Source of the DNA: Shewanella polaris
Lineage (GTDB): Bacteria; Pseudomonadota; Gammaproteobacteria; Enterobacterales; Shewanellaceae
DNA: 64,000 nt
Assembly: GCF_006385555.1 (NCBI RefSeq)
Contig: NZ_CP041036.1
Coordinates: 2,418,001-2,482,000 of the forward strand
Direction: 5' to 3'
Below the pieces are notes generated by a model. The model had not been told where the DNA came from and searched no databases. It saw only the letters and a list, made by a program, of their open reading frames with translations. Positions 47,661-55,874 of this stretch are shown here, piece after piece (the stretch's first letter is position 1; each line of letters begins with the position of its first letter). The position numbers and the translations under genes are program-made.

Positions 47661-47996
47661 AATTCAACTCTGAACTTGAGGACGTTGAAGAAAATAGCGT
47701 GAAGCTCACATGGATGTGAGCTTAGCTTTCGCGGTATAGGTCGTTTCTTGGCGTCCTGCCATCACGACATTCGTGAATCCATTCACATCAGATGTACCAT
47801 CGGAAGCGTTAGCATTTTCGAATAAGTCCGAGGTAATCTACAAGCGAGGTCAAAAGCTGGATCTATTTCCGTCGCGACCTTTTCGCTGTTTGAAAATGTT
47901 GCCGGAACGCTGAGGGTTTGCAAAGGGGTGCAAGCGCTTTACCCCTTTGCTCTGGTGTGGGTGAAGCGCCACGACGTTAGTGGCCGCAGGCCATAA
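47661..47996 (-). repeat. Large structured repeat, copy C (inverted)
   Basis: Same family on the opposite strand. On the plus strand AAGCTCACAT pairs with ATGTGAGCTT (47702-47723) and GCAAAGGGGT pairs with ACCCCTTTGC (47921-47950), replacing the different arms of A and B at the same places. The GGTA/TACC stem is extended by about 45 bases that hold further small hairpins (GTGAAT/ATTCAC, CGTGATGG). It ends at the heptamer repeat. Confidence 0.8.
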
Positions 47997-48027
47997 AGCA
48001 ATAAGCAATAAGCAATAAGCAATAAGC
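47996..48027. repeat. Heptamer tandem repeat
   Basis: AAGCAAT occurs four times in a row (47996-48023) and a fifth copy is partial. It joins the end of repeat copy C. Confidence 0.9.
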
Positions 48028-48132
48028 TAAAAACAAACCTAAATTTCTGCTCAATACCATTACCGAAATAACGGTAGAATCGACCGATTTATGGTGGAGT
48101 TTATCGATGAGAATTCAAACGAAGTATTAAAA

Positions 48133-48178
48133 CTCTGGTGTGGGTGAAGCACCACGACGTTAGTGGCCGCAGGCCATA
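48133..48178 (-). repeat. Fragment of the large repeat, copy D (inverted)
   Basis: Only the terminal block, from CTCTGGTGTGGGTGAAG to GGCCAT, is present, nearly identical to the outer 46 bases of copy C. It lies just downstream of the response regulator gene. Confidence 0.8.
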
Positions 48179-48203
48179 TTAATCCAATCCCAACTCCCCT
48201 ATT

Positions 48204-48743
48204 CTACCGATTATCTGCCGTTGGCTTTTTCAGCAATTTGCGCTGCAAGGTTCTCCGATGCATGCCGAGTTGACGGGCGGTTTCTGATACGTTGCCATTG
48301 TTGTTGGCGAGGACTTGTTGAATGTGTTCCCATTCGACCCGCTTGGGATTAAGTGGCAGCTCTTCAATATCATCATAAACCGTTGTGGTTTGAGCCGAGA
48401 CTGATAATGCATTTAATAAGGTTTGGGTGTCGACAGGTTTGGCGAGGTAATTGTCTGCGCCAAGGCGGATAGCTTCTACTGCGGTGGCAATGCTGGCAAA
48501 GCCAGTGAGTAATACCATTTGCACATGAGGAATAAGTTGTCTTAATGGTTTTATTAACAATAAGCCATTATGTTCAGCTAGTTTCATGTCTAACAAGATA
48601 TGGGTTGGAACAAATTGCCTTGCCATTAATAAACTGTCGCTGGCGTGATGGCAGGTTTTGCACTCAAAACCGTGTTTGCCGAGTCGGCGGGCTAAAATGG
48701 CTGCAAGGGCTAAATCATCTTCAATAATCAACAGCTTGTTCAT
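48204..48743 (-). CDS. prrA: PrrA/RegA-type response regulator
   Basis: 179 residues. Receiver domain with phosphoacceptor D52 (THILLDMKLAEHNGL), VLLTGFASIATAVEAIRLGA and NYLAKPVD, then a short linker and a Fis-type helix-turn-helix (HIQQVLANNNGNVSETARQL and MHRRTLQRKL). This is the ActR/RegA/PrrA family, which controls redox, respiratory and electron-flow genes. It stands 38 bp downstream of its sensor kinase gene in one operon. The copy D repeat fragment follows 26 bp after the stop. Confidence 0.88.
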   Translation of the reverse strand: MNKLLIIEDDLALAAILARRLGKHGFECKTCHHASDSLLMARQFVPTHILLDMKLAEHNGLLLIKPLRQLIPHVQMVLLTGFASIATAVEAIRLGADNYLAKPVDTQTLLNALSVSAQTTTVYDDIEELPLNPKRVEWEHIQQVLANNNGNVSETARQLGMHRRTLQRKLLKKPTADNR

Positions 48744-48781
48744 GGTGTTCTCTATTCAGCTTATATTGGCTTCAATTCGCT

Positions 48782-50110
48782 TCAACTTGTTTTTTGTTCG
48801 CTCAGCGGTAAGGTCACAATGGCTTCGGTGCCGCATTCAGAATGGGGTTTAAGGTATAACTTACCGCCTAAACGCTCGAAGCTGGTGTGGCTTAATAAAA
48901 CAGCGATGCCCATCCCTTTGGGGCTTTTTACCATGTTACTGCCTAATGTATGAAGTAGATGGGTTGCAATACCGACACCGTAGTCGCGAATGATAATACT
49001 CAACTCTCTTGGTTGAGAAAGACTAAGATTTACATCGACCTGGGACGAATGTTGATTATCTTCACTGGCTTGGACGCCATTTTGAATAAGAGCCATTAAT
49101 GCTGGCAATAACCCCATGTCTGTCAACACTATATGTGACTCAACCTGTGGTGCTATGGATATATTCAATTGCGCTTCTGGCATCAATAAACTTATTTGCT
49201 CGGTTAACATTGTCACTAATTTGTCGACGCGCTGCTCTATCAGTTTTTGTTCTCTAATCGATTCAGTCGCTAAACGTAAATCAGCTAAGGTGACTTCACA
49301 GCGATTTAGCGCTTGCTGCATTTCGCTGATCAATTCAGTTTGTTCAACATCATTGATCGAATCGGATAGTTCATCAACTAGTAAGCGTAATGTGGCTAAA
49401 GGCGTTGCCAGTTGATGTGCCATTTGCGCTGATGCGGTGCCTAACGCCAATATCTTTTCTTGGCGTAACTGCGCTTCTCGTAAATAGTGCAGCTCGGCAT
49501 TTTTTTGTCTAATACGTTTGGCAATAAAGCCTACTGTGATGGTTAAGACTAATGCCGAAATAACAAAATTAAACCACATGCCTAAATAGTGCGACCCCAT
49601 GTCCATACTGTTGCTTGCTGGCATAGCCTGATTTGCTTGCATAACATGATTCATCTGGCTCATGTCATGGCCCATTACTGAACCACTATTTTGTTCGGTG
49701 ATATCAACAATCATCAAGCTATAAAATACTGTCGACACTATGGTTAAGCACCAAGGAGCCCATAGGGGTAATGTAATGGCTGAAATAGCAATCGGTAATA
49801 GTAGTAATGATACAAAGGCATTGGTTGCTCCGCCGGTAAAATATAACCACGTAGCCCAAAACAAAGTGTCTAATAATAAGGTTAAAAACAACAAACCATT
49901 GTTGTTCATGCTGAGTCGATGAAAGCGATAGCTAAAGCCGACATAACAGGCTTCAAAAATTAACACGTAAGACAAGGTTACTGGAGGTGTTGTTAAGCCA
50001 AATAAGTCTGTCGCAAACAAAATAAGGCCAATTTTAAGGCCCCAATTCACTAATCGCAGTAAGGCTAATTGTTGCTGGCTTGCGTTAAACGAAACATTCA
50101 CATTTGCCAT
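48782..50110 (-). CDS. prrB: PrrB/RegB-type redox sensor histidine kinase
   Basis: 442 residues. Six membrane helices lie in the first 200 residues, including GGATNAFVSLLLLPIAISA, which matches the quinone-binding GGxxNPF region of RegB with Pro changed to Ala. The phosphorylated histidine is H232 in MAHQLATPLATLRLLVDEL; N and G boxes are LIQNGVQASED, IIRDYGVGI and KGMGIAV. The last periplasmic loop (about 143-174) is rich in methionine and histidine. Family members sense electron flow through quinone. It is first in a two-gene operon with the response regulator. Confidence 0.88.
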   Translation of the reverse strand: MANVNVSFNASQQQLALLRLVNWGLKIGLILFATDLFGLTTPPVTLSYVLIFEACYVGFSYRFHRLSMNNNGLLFLTLLLDTLFWATWLYFTGGATNAFVSLLLLPIAISAITLPLWAPWCLTIVSTVFYSLMIVDITEQNSGSVMGHDMSQMNHVMQANQAMPASNSMDMGSHYLGMWFNFVISALVLTITVGFIAKRIRQKNAELHYLREAQLRQEKILALGTASAQMAHQLATPLATLRLLVDELSDSINDVEQTELISEMQQALNRCEVTLADLRLATESIREQKLIEQRVDKLVTMLTEQISLLMPEAQLNISIAPQVESHIVLTDMGLLPALMALIQNGVQASEDNQHSSQVDVNLSLSQPRELSIIIRDYGVGIATHLLHTLGSNMVKSPKGMGIAVLLSHTSFERLGGKLYLKPHSECGTEAIVTLPLSEQKTS

Positions 50111-50268
50111 ACTATCGTTTATCCTAATTTTTGTGATGTATTAAGCCAAAGATACAGCGTTGAAATATTGAGGGTCTTACAACACGGCGATTATAGGTCA
50201 CTTTATCAAAAATTTACTCTCGCAGTGCCTATATTAACGATATTAATTCAGCTAGGCGGGCTAACTTG

Positions 50269-50537
50269 CTAGGGCCTGTTGATCTTTCAAGGTTGTTTTT
50301 GCAGCGAGTTGTTGGTCATTTGTACAAGGCAGAGACTTTGTGGTGTAGTTATTCTACATAAAAAGTCGATAACGCAGTAAAAATAACCAACAAACGCTGC
50401 CAGAAGGGTTCGGCTAAAAACGTTTTACTCTTTGTTGAACGGATTTTGCTTAGATGACTAGGCATCAATACATTCGCCTCGATTAAAACGTTTTTAGCTC
50501 GAACAAAATTCAACCAGCAAAGATGAACAGGCCCTAG
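50269..50537. mobile_element. 269-bp MITE-like inverted repeat element
   Basis: Its ends are inverted repeats, CTAGGGCCTGTT-g-ATCTTT on the left and the complement with one change on the right. Inside are two hairpins: GCAGCG..TTGTTGGT pairs with ACCAACAA..CGCTGC in the left half, and GCTAAAAACGTTTTA (50413-50427) pairs with TAAAACGTTTTTAGC (50484-50498). It has no coding capacity. The layout is that of a non-autonomous element mobilised by a transposase elsewhere; I recall such AGGGCCTGTT-ended elements in Shewanella, without a reference to hand. Confidence 0.75.
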
Positions 50538-50758
50538 TCAGTAAAATAGTTAATCAGCCACAAAAACGCCTCGCCTACCGTTAAATATGTAGATATAATG
50601 CATAGCAATTCACTCGACCAAATATAACAATTTCAATTTAACTACCCTTTTGACGGTTATTAACCGGTTAAGACTTTTTGCAGTGTTTGCTTTTATAGGT
50701 AAGTTCGTCGAAATATAGCCTGTTAAATTCCTAATGATAAAACCAAGGAAGATGTCCA

Positions 50759-52165
50759 ATGATTAATGACATTATATCGCTCACCAACAATGTGCTGTGG
50801 GGCGACTACCAAGTACTCATTTATATATTGGTATTTGCCGGCATATGGTTTTCATTGAAATTAAGATTTATTCAGCTTCGCCATTTCGGTTACATGTTTA
50901 AAGTGATGAAAGGCAGTACTCAAGGTGACAAATCGGGCATTAGCTCGTATCAAGCATTATGTACTGGCCTGTCTGCGCGAGTGGGAACAGGTAACTTAGC
51001 GGGCGTCGCAATGGCGATTTCACTGGGTGGCAGCGGTGCAGTGTTTTGGATGTGGGTAATCGCGCTATTGGGTATGGCGACCGGATTTGCCGAAAGCATT
51101 TTAGGTCAGTTGTATAAAGTGCGCGACGACCATAAAGAATACCGCGGTGGACCCGCCTATTATATCCGCGCTGGGCTGAATAAACCTTGGTTAGCGGTAT
51201 TATTCGCGCTGTGTTTATTCCTCGGTTACGGCATTAGTTTCAGTGCCATGCAAGCCAACACCATCACAGATGCACTCAACCACACTTTCGAGTTATCACC
51301 TGTATATTCCGGTGCGGTGATTACCTTTATTGCAGGCATCATCGTTATGGGAGGTCTTCGCAGTATTGCGCGTTTTGCTGAGTTCGTGGTGCCGTTTATG
51401 GGTCTGGCCTTTATTTTAGCCGCAGTCACCGTCACCATTATTAACATTCAGCTAGTACCTGGGGTATTGATGGATATTATTAACTCAGCTTTTGGGTTAA
51501 ACGAAGCGGCAGCTGGTGCACTCGGTGCAGCGATTAAAAATGGGATTCAACGCGGTTTATATTCTAACGAGGCTGGTGCAGGTAGTGTACCCCATGCGGC
51601 AGCTGGCGCCACTCCGGTGCCAAACCACCCTGTTGCACAAGGTTACGTACAAATGCTTGGGGTGTTTATCGACACTATGGTGTTGTGTAGCTGTACCGCC
51701 ATTGTGATTTTATTGGCCCAAGGCAATATTGACAGTGAAATGGAAGGCATTCGGATCACTCAAAACGCCATGACTTACCATATGGGAATGAGCGGTGATA
51801 TGTTTGTGGCCATCATTATTACCCTATTTTCTTTTACGTCTGTGGTGGCCAACTATGCCTACGCCGAAAGTAACTTGCATTTATTTAAGCTCGACAACAT
51901 TTATGGTCGCACCATATACACCCTACTGTATTTAGGCATGGTGTATTGGGGAGCTAACGCCTCATTAAAAGAAGTGTGGAACATGGCAGATATGGCGCTG
52001 GGATTAATGACAGTGGTTAACATCAGTGCAATTATGCTGTTAACCCCGACCATAGTGAATTTAACCCGCGATTACCAAGTTAAGCTTAAAACCACTAACC
52101 AGCCTGAATTCAAACTGGCCGATGTCAAAATTCAAGGTAAAACCGAAACTGGCGTGTGGTCGTAA
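50759..52165 (+). CDS. Na+:alanine/glycine symporter (AGCS family)
   Basis: 468 residues with about eleven membrane helices. Signature segments are WFSLKLRFIQLRHFGYMFKV, SSYQALCTGLSARVGTGNLAGVAMAISLGG, EYRGGPAYYIRAGL, and YSNEAGAGSVPHAAAGA; these are the sodium and substrate sites of AlsT/DagA-type carriers. It imports alanine, glycine or related small amino acids with sodium; the exact substrate is not clear. AAGGAAG precedes the ATG. The MITE-like element ends 220 bp upstream. It ends at a terminator at 52204-52239 and is monocistronic. Confidence 0.95.
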   Translation: MINDIISLTNNVLWGDYQVLIYILVFAGIWFSLKLRFIQLRHFGYMFKVMKGSTQGDKSGISSYQALCTGLSARVGTGNLAGVAMAISLGGSGAVFWMWVIALLGMATGFAESILGQLYKVRDDHKEYRGGPAYYIRAGLNKPWLAVLFALCLFLGYGISFSAMQANTITDALNHTFELSPVYSGAVITFIAGIIVMGGLRSIARFAEFVVPFMGLAFILAAVTVTIINIQLVPGVLMDIINSAFGLNEAAAGALGAAIKNGIQRGLYSNEAGAGSVPHAAAGATPVPNHPVAQGYVQMLGVFIDTMVLCSCTAIVILLAQGNIDSEMEGIRITQNAMTYHMGMSGDMFVAIIITLFSFTSVVANYAYAESNLHLFKLDNIYGRTIYTLLYLGMVYWGANASLKEVWNMADMALGLMTVVNISAIMLLTPTIVNLTRDYQVKLKTTNQPEFKLADVKIQGKTETGVWS

Positions 52166-52203
52166 ACACAATACTTTAGGCTTAAATGAGTACAAACTCG
52201 TTG

Positions 52204-52239
52204 ATGCGGAATTGAACCTATATTCAATTCTGCATTTTT
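52204..52239 (+). terminator. Terminator of the AGCS symporter gene
   Basis: ATGCGGAATTGAA and TTCAATTCTGCAT with one mismatch around CCTATA, followed by five T. Confidence 0.75.
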
Positions 52240-52362
52240 GTTAATAACGCAGTTAATGCTTAAAAGAACTGCCTATAACTTATTATGATTAAAAATTTAT
52301 ATAATAGACTGGCCTTACGTTACTCCCTTAACGTAAAATGGTTGTTAACTAAAGAGGGACAA

Positions 52363-52950
52363 ATGGCTAATATTTCTAAATTTGATCGCGAAGACGTACT
52401 CGAAAAAGCAAAAAACCTATTTTGGCAAAAAGGGTTTCTAGCCACTTCGACGCGAGAGATTCAGACTACCATGGACATGCGACCAGGTAGTATTTACGCT
52501 GCATTTGGTAGTAAAGCTGATTTATATCATCAGACATTAATTCATTATGCACACACTTCAGCTAACGAATTAAATGATAAAATAGAGCAGAATGAACACG
52601 TATGGGATGGACTGAAGCAATATTTACGCGGCTTAATAGTGCCTTGTTGTGCCACAGTTCCCAGTGAACTATGTATGGTGATGCGCACGCTGGCAGAACT
52701 TGACGAATCACATCAAGAAACCCTTAACATTGCTCGTGATTTACTGACTAAAGTTGAACATCGTTTTGCCAATATCATTGAGCAAGCTCAAACCCAGGGC
52801 GATTTATCGGCTAAATTGGATAAATATCAAGTGGCTAAAAAAATCCAAGTACACATTATTGGCTTACGATCTTACTTAAAAGCCACTGGTGATACTGAAA
52901 CAGTAAGCCAGCAACTAGAAGAGTTTTTTGTTCAATTACAAAATCAATAA
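52363..52950 (+). CDS. TetR-family regulator
   Basis: 195 residues from the ATG at 52363 with AGAGGG ahead of it; the frame is open further up from 52285 but that part has no support. HTH region EDVLEKAKNLFWQKGFLATS and MDMRPGSIYAAFGSKADLYHQTL, then a C-terminal domain of the YxaF/AcrR_C type with LIVPCCATVPSELCMVMRTLAELDES. The ligand and targets cannot be told. No obvious target gene is adjacent; the symporter ends 198 bp upstream and Dps is convergent. Confidence 0.85.
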   Translation: MANISKFDREDVLEKAKNLFWQKGFLATSTREIQTTMDMRPGSIYAAFGSKADLYHQTLIHYAHTSANELNDKIEQNEHVWDGLKQYLRGLIVPCCATVPSELCMVMRTLAELDESHQETLNIARDLLTKVEHRFANIIEQAQTQGDLSAKLDKYQVAKKIQVHIIGLRSYLKATGDTETVSQQLEEFFVQLQNQ

Positions 52951-52975
52951 AAAAAGCGCCTAAGGCGCTTTTTTT
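52949..52975 (+). terminator. Terminator of the TetR gene
   Basis: AGCGCC, TAA, GGCGCT with A7 before and T7 after. It overlaps the stop codon region. Confidence 0.9.
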
Positions 52976-53223
52976 ATATCTACATCATTTTTATTGAATA
53001 ATCATAAAAATTGAACTGTTAAATTGGAGCCCGTAATTATCGCTTGCCCAACATTGAGCTTGATGACTAATTGCGTTAATCATCTAATAAACAATATCTT
53101 GAGCCAACAAGCACGAATACACCCCAGTAAACAGTTGTACCGATTCAGTATTCTGATATTCACTAACCACTACCTTGTTACAGTTCACTATTTGAATCGA
53201 TAGATTTAGTCACTGTATATCAA
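52976..53223. other. Gap between the TetR gene and the dps terminator
   Basis: Nearly 250 AT-rich bases with no ORF and no repeat that I can see. Confidence 0.5.
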
Positions 53224-53251
53224 AAAACCGCTGGTTCTAGCCAGCGGTTTT
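53224..53251 (-). terminator. Terminator of dps
   Basis: AAAACCGCTGG, loop TTCTAG, CCAGCGGTTTT. It is 50 bp past the dps stop. Confidence 0.85.
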
Positions 53252-53300
53252 ATTTACATCAATAGATTTAGGTTTTTATACCTAAATATAATGTCTAAGG

Positions 53301-53774
53301 TTACTTCTTGCTGGTTGCTCTTAACATCCATGCAGTTTTTTCATGTACTCGCATACGATCGGATACTAAAGCTACTGTGGATTCATCATCAGCATCTTGC
53401 GCTGTTTTGAGTACTTGTCGCGCAGTTTTTATCACTTGTTCATGACCTTTAGTCAGTAATTCGACCATGTCAGCTGAGCTTGGTACACCTTCGACTTCTT
53501 TAATAGAGCTTAAACGGGCAAACTCTTTATAAGTTCCCGGTGCGGCTACATCTAAAGTACGAATTCGTTCAGCAATATCATCAACAGCAGTCGCAAGCTC
53601 AGTGTAATGTTCTTCAAACATTAAGTGTAGTTCGCGAAAGTGAATACCCGTGACGTTCCAATGGAAATTATGGGTTTGTAAATAAAGTGTATAGGAATCG
53701 GCTAATAAGCTTTTTAAGCCTTCAGCAATTTCTAGTCGGTCGTCTTTTTTTATACCAATATCGATGTCAGTCAT
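53301..53774 (-). CDS. dps: DNA starvation/stationary phase protein Dps
   Basis: 157 residues of the ferritin-like Dps family, a dodecamer that oxidises and stores iron and protects DNA from peroxide. The ferroxidase site is formed by His and acidic residues in [13 protein letters not shown] and [22 protein letters not shown]. The N terminus is short, with few Lys/Arg, so strong DNA binding is less sure. There is no adjacent partner. The AT-rich region above (53775-54218) would hold its promoter; I see no certain OxyR or Fur site. Confidence 0.93.
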   Translation of the reverse strand: MTDIDIGIKKDDRLEIAEGLKSLLADSYTLYLQTHNFHWNVTGIHFRELHLMFEEHYTELATAVDDIAERIRTLDVAAPGTYKEFARLSSIKEVEGVPSSADMVELLTKGHEQVIKTARQVLKTAQDADDESTVALVSDRMRVHEKTAWMLRATSKK

Positions 53775-54218
53775 TTTATTCCTCTCAAAGTAGAATTAAT
53801 TAATCATAACATTATTGCATTTGTATAAATGGTAGATGTAATAGAGCTACAATTATAAAACATACATTATTTGTTAACACATCGCTTACATTTAATTTTT
53901 ATTGAGCTATTTTGGTTTTATTTTAAAAACAAAAATACTCTTTAAAAACAGACTGCAAACATAACACTCACTTATATCTATAATCTTAGTTTAAATGCAT
54001 CGCATCAATTTATAAAGTAAATTTACAATATATCTTAACTATTTAAAAACTTGAAACAATAATTAACGTATTAAGTACTTTATAAATTAATACTTTCGTT
54101 AACTCATCAAAAACCTTGTCTTTATTTATATTATCATGACTGCATAACGGATCAACTGTCTGTCATTAAACTCTGTTAATATTTTTATCTTATTCATTTA
54201 TTAAAATATTGATCTAGA
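53775..54218. other. 444-bp AT-rich gap above dps
   Basis: Long A and T runs, no ORF and no repeat. It should hold the dps promoter and the end of the DUF2127 gene. Confidence 0.5.
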
Positions 54219-54677
54219 TCATTTTGAGGTAGCACGAGGAAATAATACCAAATACATATACACCACTATGACGAGGTTAATCGCCAGAACTATCACACTG
54301 AGTAAGCTAAAGTGATTCACCATTTCATAAAGTTCAATAGGCAAGTATATCGCTCCACTTAACAAAGCGAACCACTGAGTCCAGCGCATGTTATGCCATA
54401 GCCCATAAGCTTCAACAAAACGCATCAAGGTATACACCGTGACCCCTAACGACATTAAGGTTAAGCTCGATTGTGGCAATGACCCAATAGCAGAAATAAA
54501 AATACTTGGGTAACGGTTGGCAGGATTAAGGTGTAAATGTGTGACTAACTGCTCTGCCAACAAAGACAAATTTTGACCTGCATACACATGTAGTCCTATC
54601 GCAACGACTAATGCCAACACTCCTTTAGTCGCCTCAAGTAATGCGACAGCGCGTACGCCTTTATCCAAATGCTTCAT
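54219..54677 (-). CDS. DUF2127 membrane protein
   Basis: 152 residues with four membrane helices. The family pattern is clear: GVRAVALLEATKGVLALVVA near the start, LMRFVEAYGLWHNMRWTQWFA and SGAIYLPIELYEMVNHF. The function of DUF2127 is not known. It is in the same direction as the phospholipase-like gene 120 bp upstream, without a terminator between them that I can see. Confidence 0.8.
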   Translation of the reverse strand: MKHLDKGVRAVALLEATKGVLALVVAIGLHVYAGQNLSLLAEQLVTHLHLNPANRYPSIFISAIGSLPQSSLTLMSLGVTVYTLMRFVEAYGLWHNMRWTQWFALLSGAIYLPIELYEMVNHFSLLSVIVLAINLVIVVYMYLVLFPRATSK

Positions 54678-54797
54678 TATTATAGCTTCCCTGAAAAACT
54701 GACTGGTTTATTTTAACGTCTGATATTGACTAAGCCTAGGTAATCAACGGGATAAAATATAAATATGGAGTGTATCTAGCTTATGTAGAATTTAGTG

Positions 54798-55253
54798 TCA
54801 TTCTGATAATGGAACGATTGGAGATGTAGATAATAGCTCTACTTGTTTACGTTCATCATCAGTTAATGCACCGTAATCTCTTGGGTATGACCAACCATAT
54901 CCCCAACGGAATTTTGTCGGTAAATAAGGCGTACCACCTACTCTAACGCCAGCCAACATCAATAATGCAATTTGCGGCTGGCCCACGTTCGCCACACAAG
55001 CAAGCAGTGCCTTATCTGATGCCAAACGCTCGTCAAATGTACCGCCCTTCCAATAGTCATAATCATGTTTTTGGCAACACACTAACCATAATTCGCTTTG
55101 TTCAAACGTGCCATCAGGAAATGCACTGCAACCATCACTAGTAAAAGGCGATAGCGTGTCGGCCATGACAGGATTAATGAACATCGACACACTGGCGATA
55201 ACCAAGGCTGCACAACCAAGATGGTAATTTTTCACTTTATATATCCAGCTCAT
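54798..55253 (-). CDS. Exported phospholipase A2-like protein
   Basis: 151 residues from the ATG at 55253; the frame is open upstream to 55313. A signal peptide (HLGCAALVIASVSMFINPVMA) is followed by FTSDGCSAFPDGT and LVCCQKHDYDYWKGGTFDER. The CCxxHDxxYWxGG sequence matches the PLA2 catalytic helix, with His as catalytic residue and Asp as calcium or dyad ligand. Bacterial proteins of this type occur in marine gammaproteobacteria, mostly uncharacterised. It could act on membrane or dietary phospholipids. The PACE gene ends 82 bp upstream in the same direction. Confidence 0.65.
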   Translation of the reverse strand: MSWIYKVKNYHLGCAALVIASVSMFINPVMADTLSPFTSDGCSAFPDGTFEQSELWLVCCQKHDYDYWKGGTFDERLASDKALLACVANVGQPQIALLMLAGVRVGGTPYLPTKFRWGYGWSYPRDYGALTDDERKQVELLSTSPIVPLSE

Positions 55254-55335
55254 TATCATTTCAAAACAATGATGCCACAGCAAACATGACAGTAATAGAA
55301 AATAAACCAGCATCGCAACATATTAACTCTCATCG

Positions 55336-55788
55336 TCAAGGGGTCACTCTCTTATGAGCATTATATTTAGTCAATTTACTAACACATTTCTGATACGGTT
55401 GATAAATATCGTAAAGCCAATTAAAGACGGCGGTATAAATTAAAATAAAGGTTAATACACCAGCTTCTAGTATTAAAGTATCCAAAAGGCTTAATGCCAA
55501 ATACCATGACACAATTGGTATAGTCACTATTAACATTCCCCCTTCAAAACACAATGCGTGCACAATCCTAGTGAATAACTTTCGAGTAATCCGATTTGGA
55601 CCAACTAATTTATCAAACCAAAAGTTATAAATATAATTCCATAACATCGCAAACAATGACAAGGCGATACTCACGAATAACATATCTAATGGATTTTGTT
55701 CAATTAATAATGCGCTTGCAGGTACGATAAAGGCCAATGCTATTACCTCAAAAGACACTGCGTGGAATGCTCTTTCTCTACTTTGCAT
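55336..55788 (-). CDS. PACE-family efflux transporter
   Basis: 150 residues with four membrane helices arranged as two bacterial transmembrane pairs, like AceI of Acinetobacter. Signatures: RERAFHAVSFEVIALAF with the conserved Glu, LWNYIYNFWFDKLVG, RIVHALCFEGGMLIV and the C-terminal YTAVFNWLYDIYQPY. PACE proteins export chlorhexidine and polyamines. It is divergent from a LysR gene, as aceI is from aceR, with a 90-bp shared region that holds an inverted repeat. Polyamine or biocide as substrate is by family only. Confidence 0.85.
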   Translation of the reverse strand: MQSRERAFHAVSFEVIALAFIVPASALLIEQNPLDMLFVSIALSLFAMLWNYIYNFWFDKLVGPNRITRKLFTRIVHALCFEGGMLIVTIPIVSWYLALSLLDTLILEAGVLTFILIYTAVFNWLYDIYQPYQKCVSKLTKYNAHKRVTP

Positions 55789-55810
55789 GATTATCTCTAT
55801 TTAATGGTGA

Positions 55811-55872
55811 CGTTTTTACTATTTTCATCCAATATATAGATACATTAAAGTTAGTAAGTATCGGTAAAAACG
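55811..55872. promoter_or_regulatory. Widely spaced inverted repeat between PACE and LysR genes
   Basis: CGTTTTTAC (55811-55819) and GTAAAAACG (55864-55872) are perfect complements 44 bp apart in an 86-bp divergent promoter region. This could be a pair of sites for the LysR protein; the right arm lies right before its ATG. Confidence 0.45.
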
Positions 55873-55874
55873 AT

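Noticed and set aside
47996..48027. CRISPR-like array
   Set aside because: It is a simple heptamer repeat with no spacers and no cas gene near.
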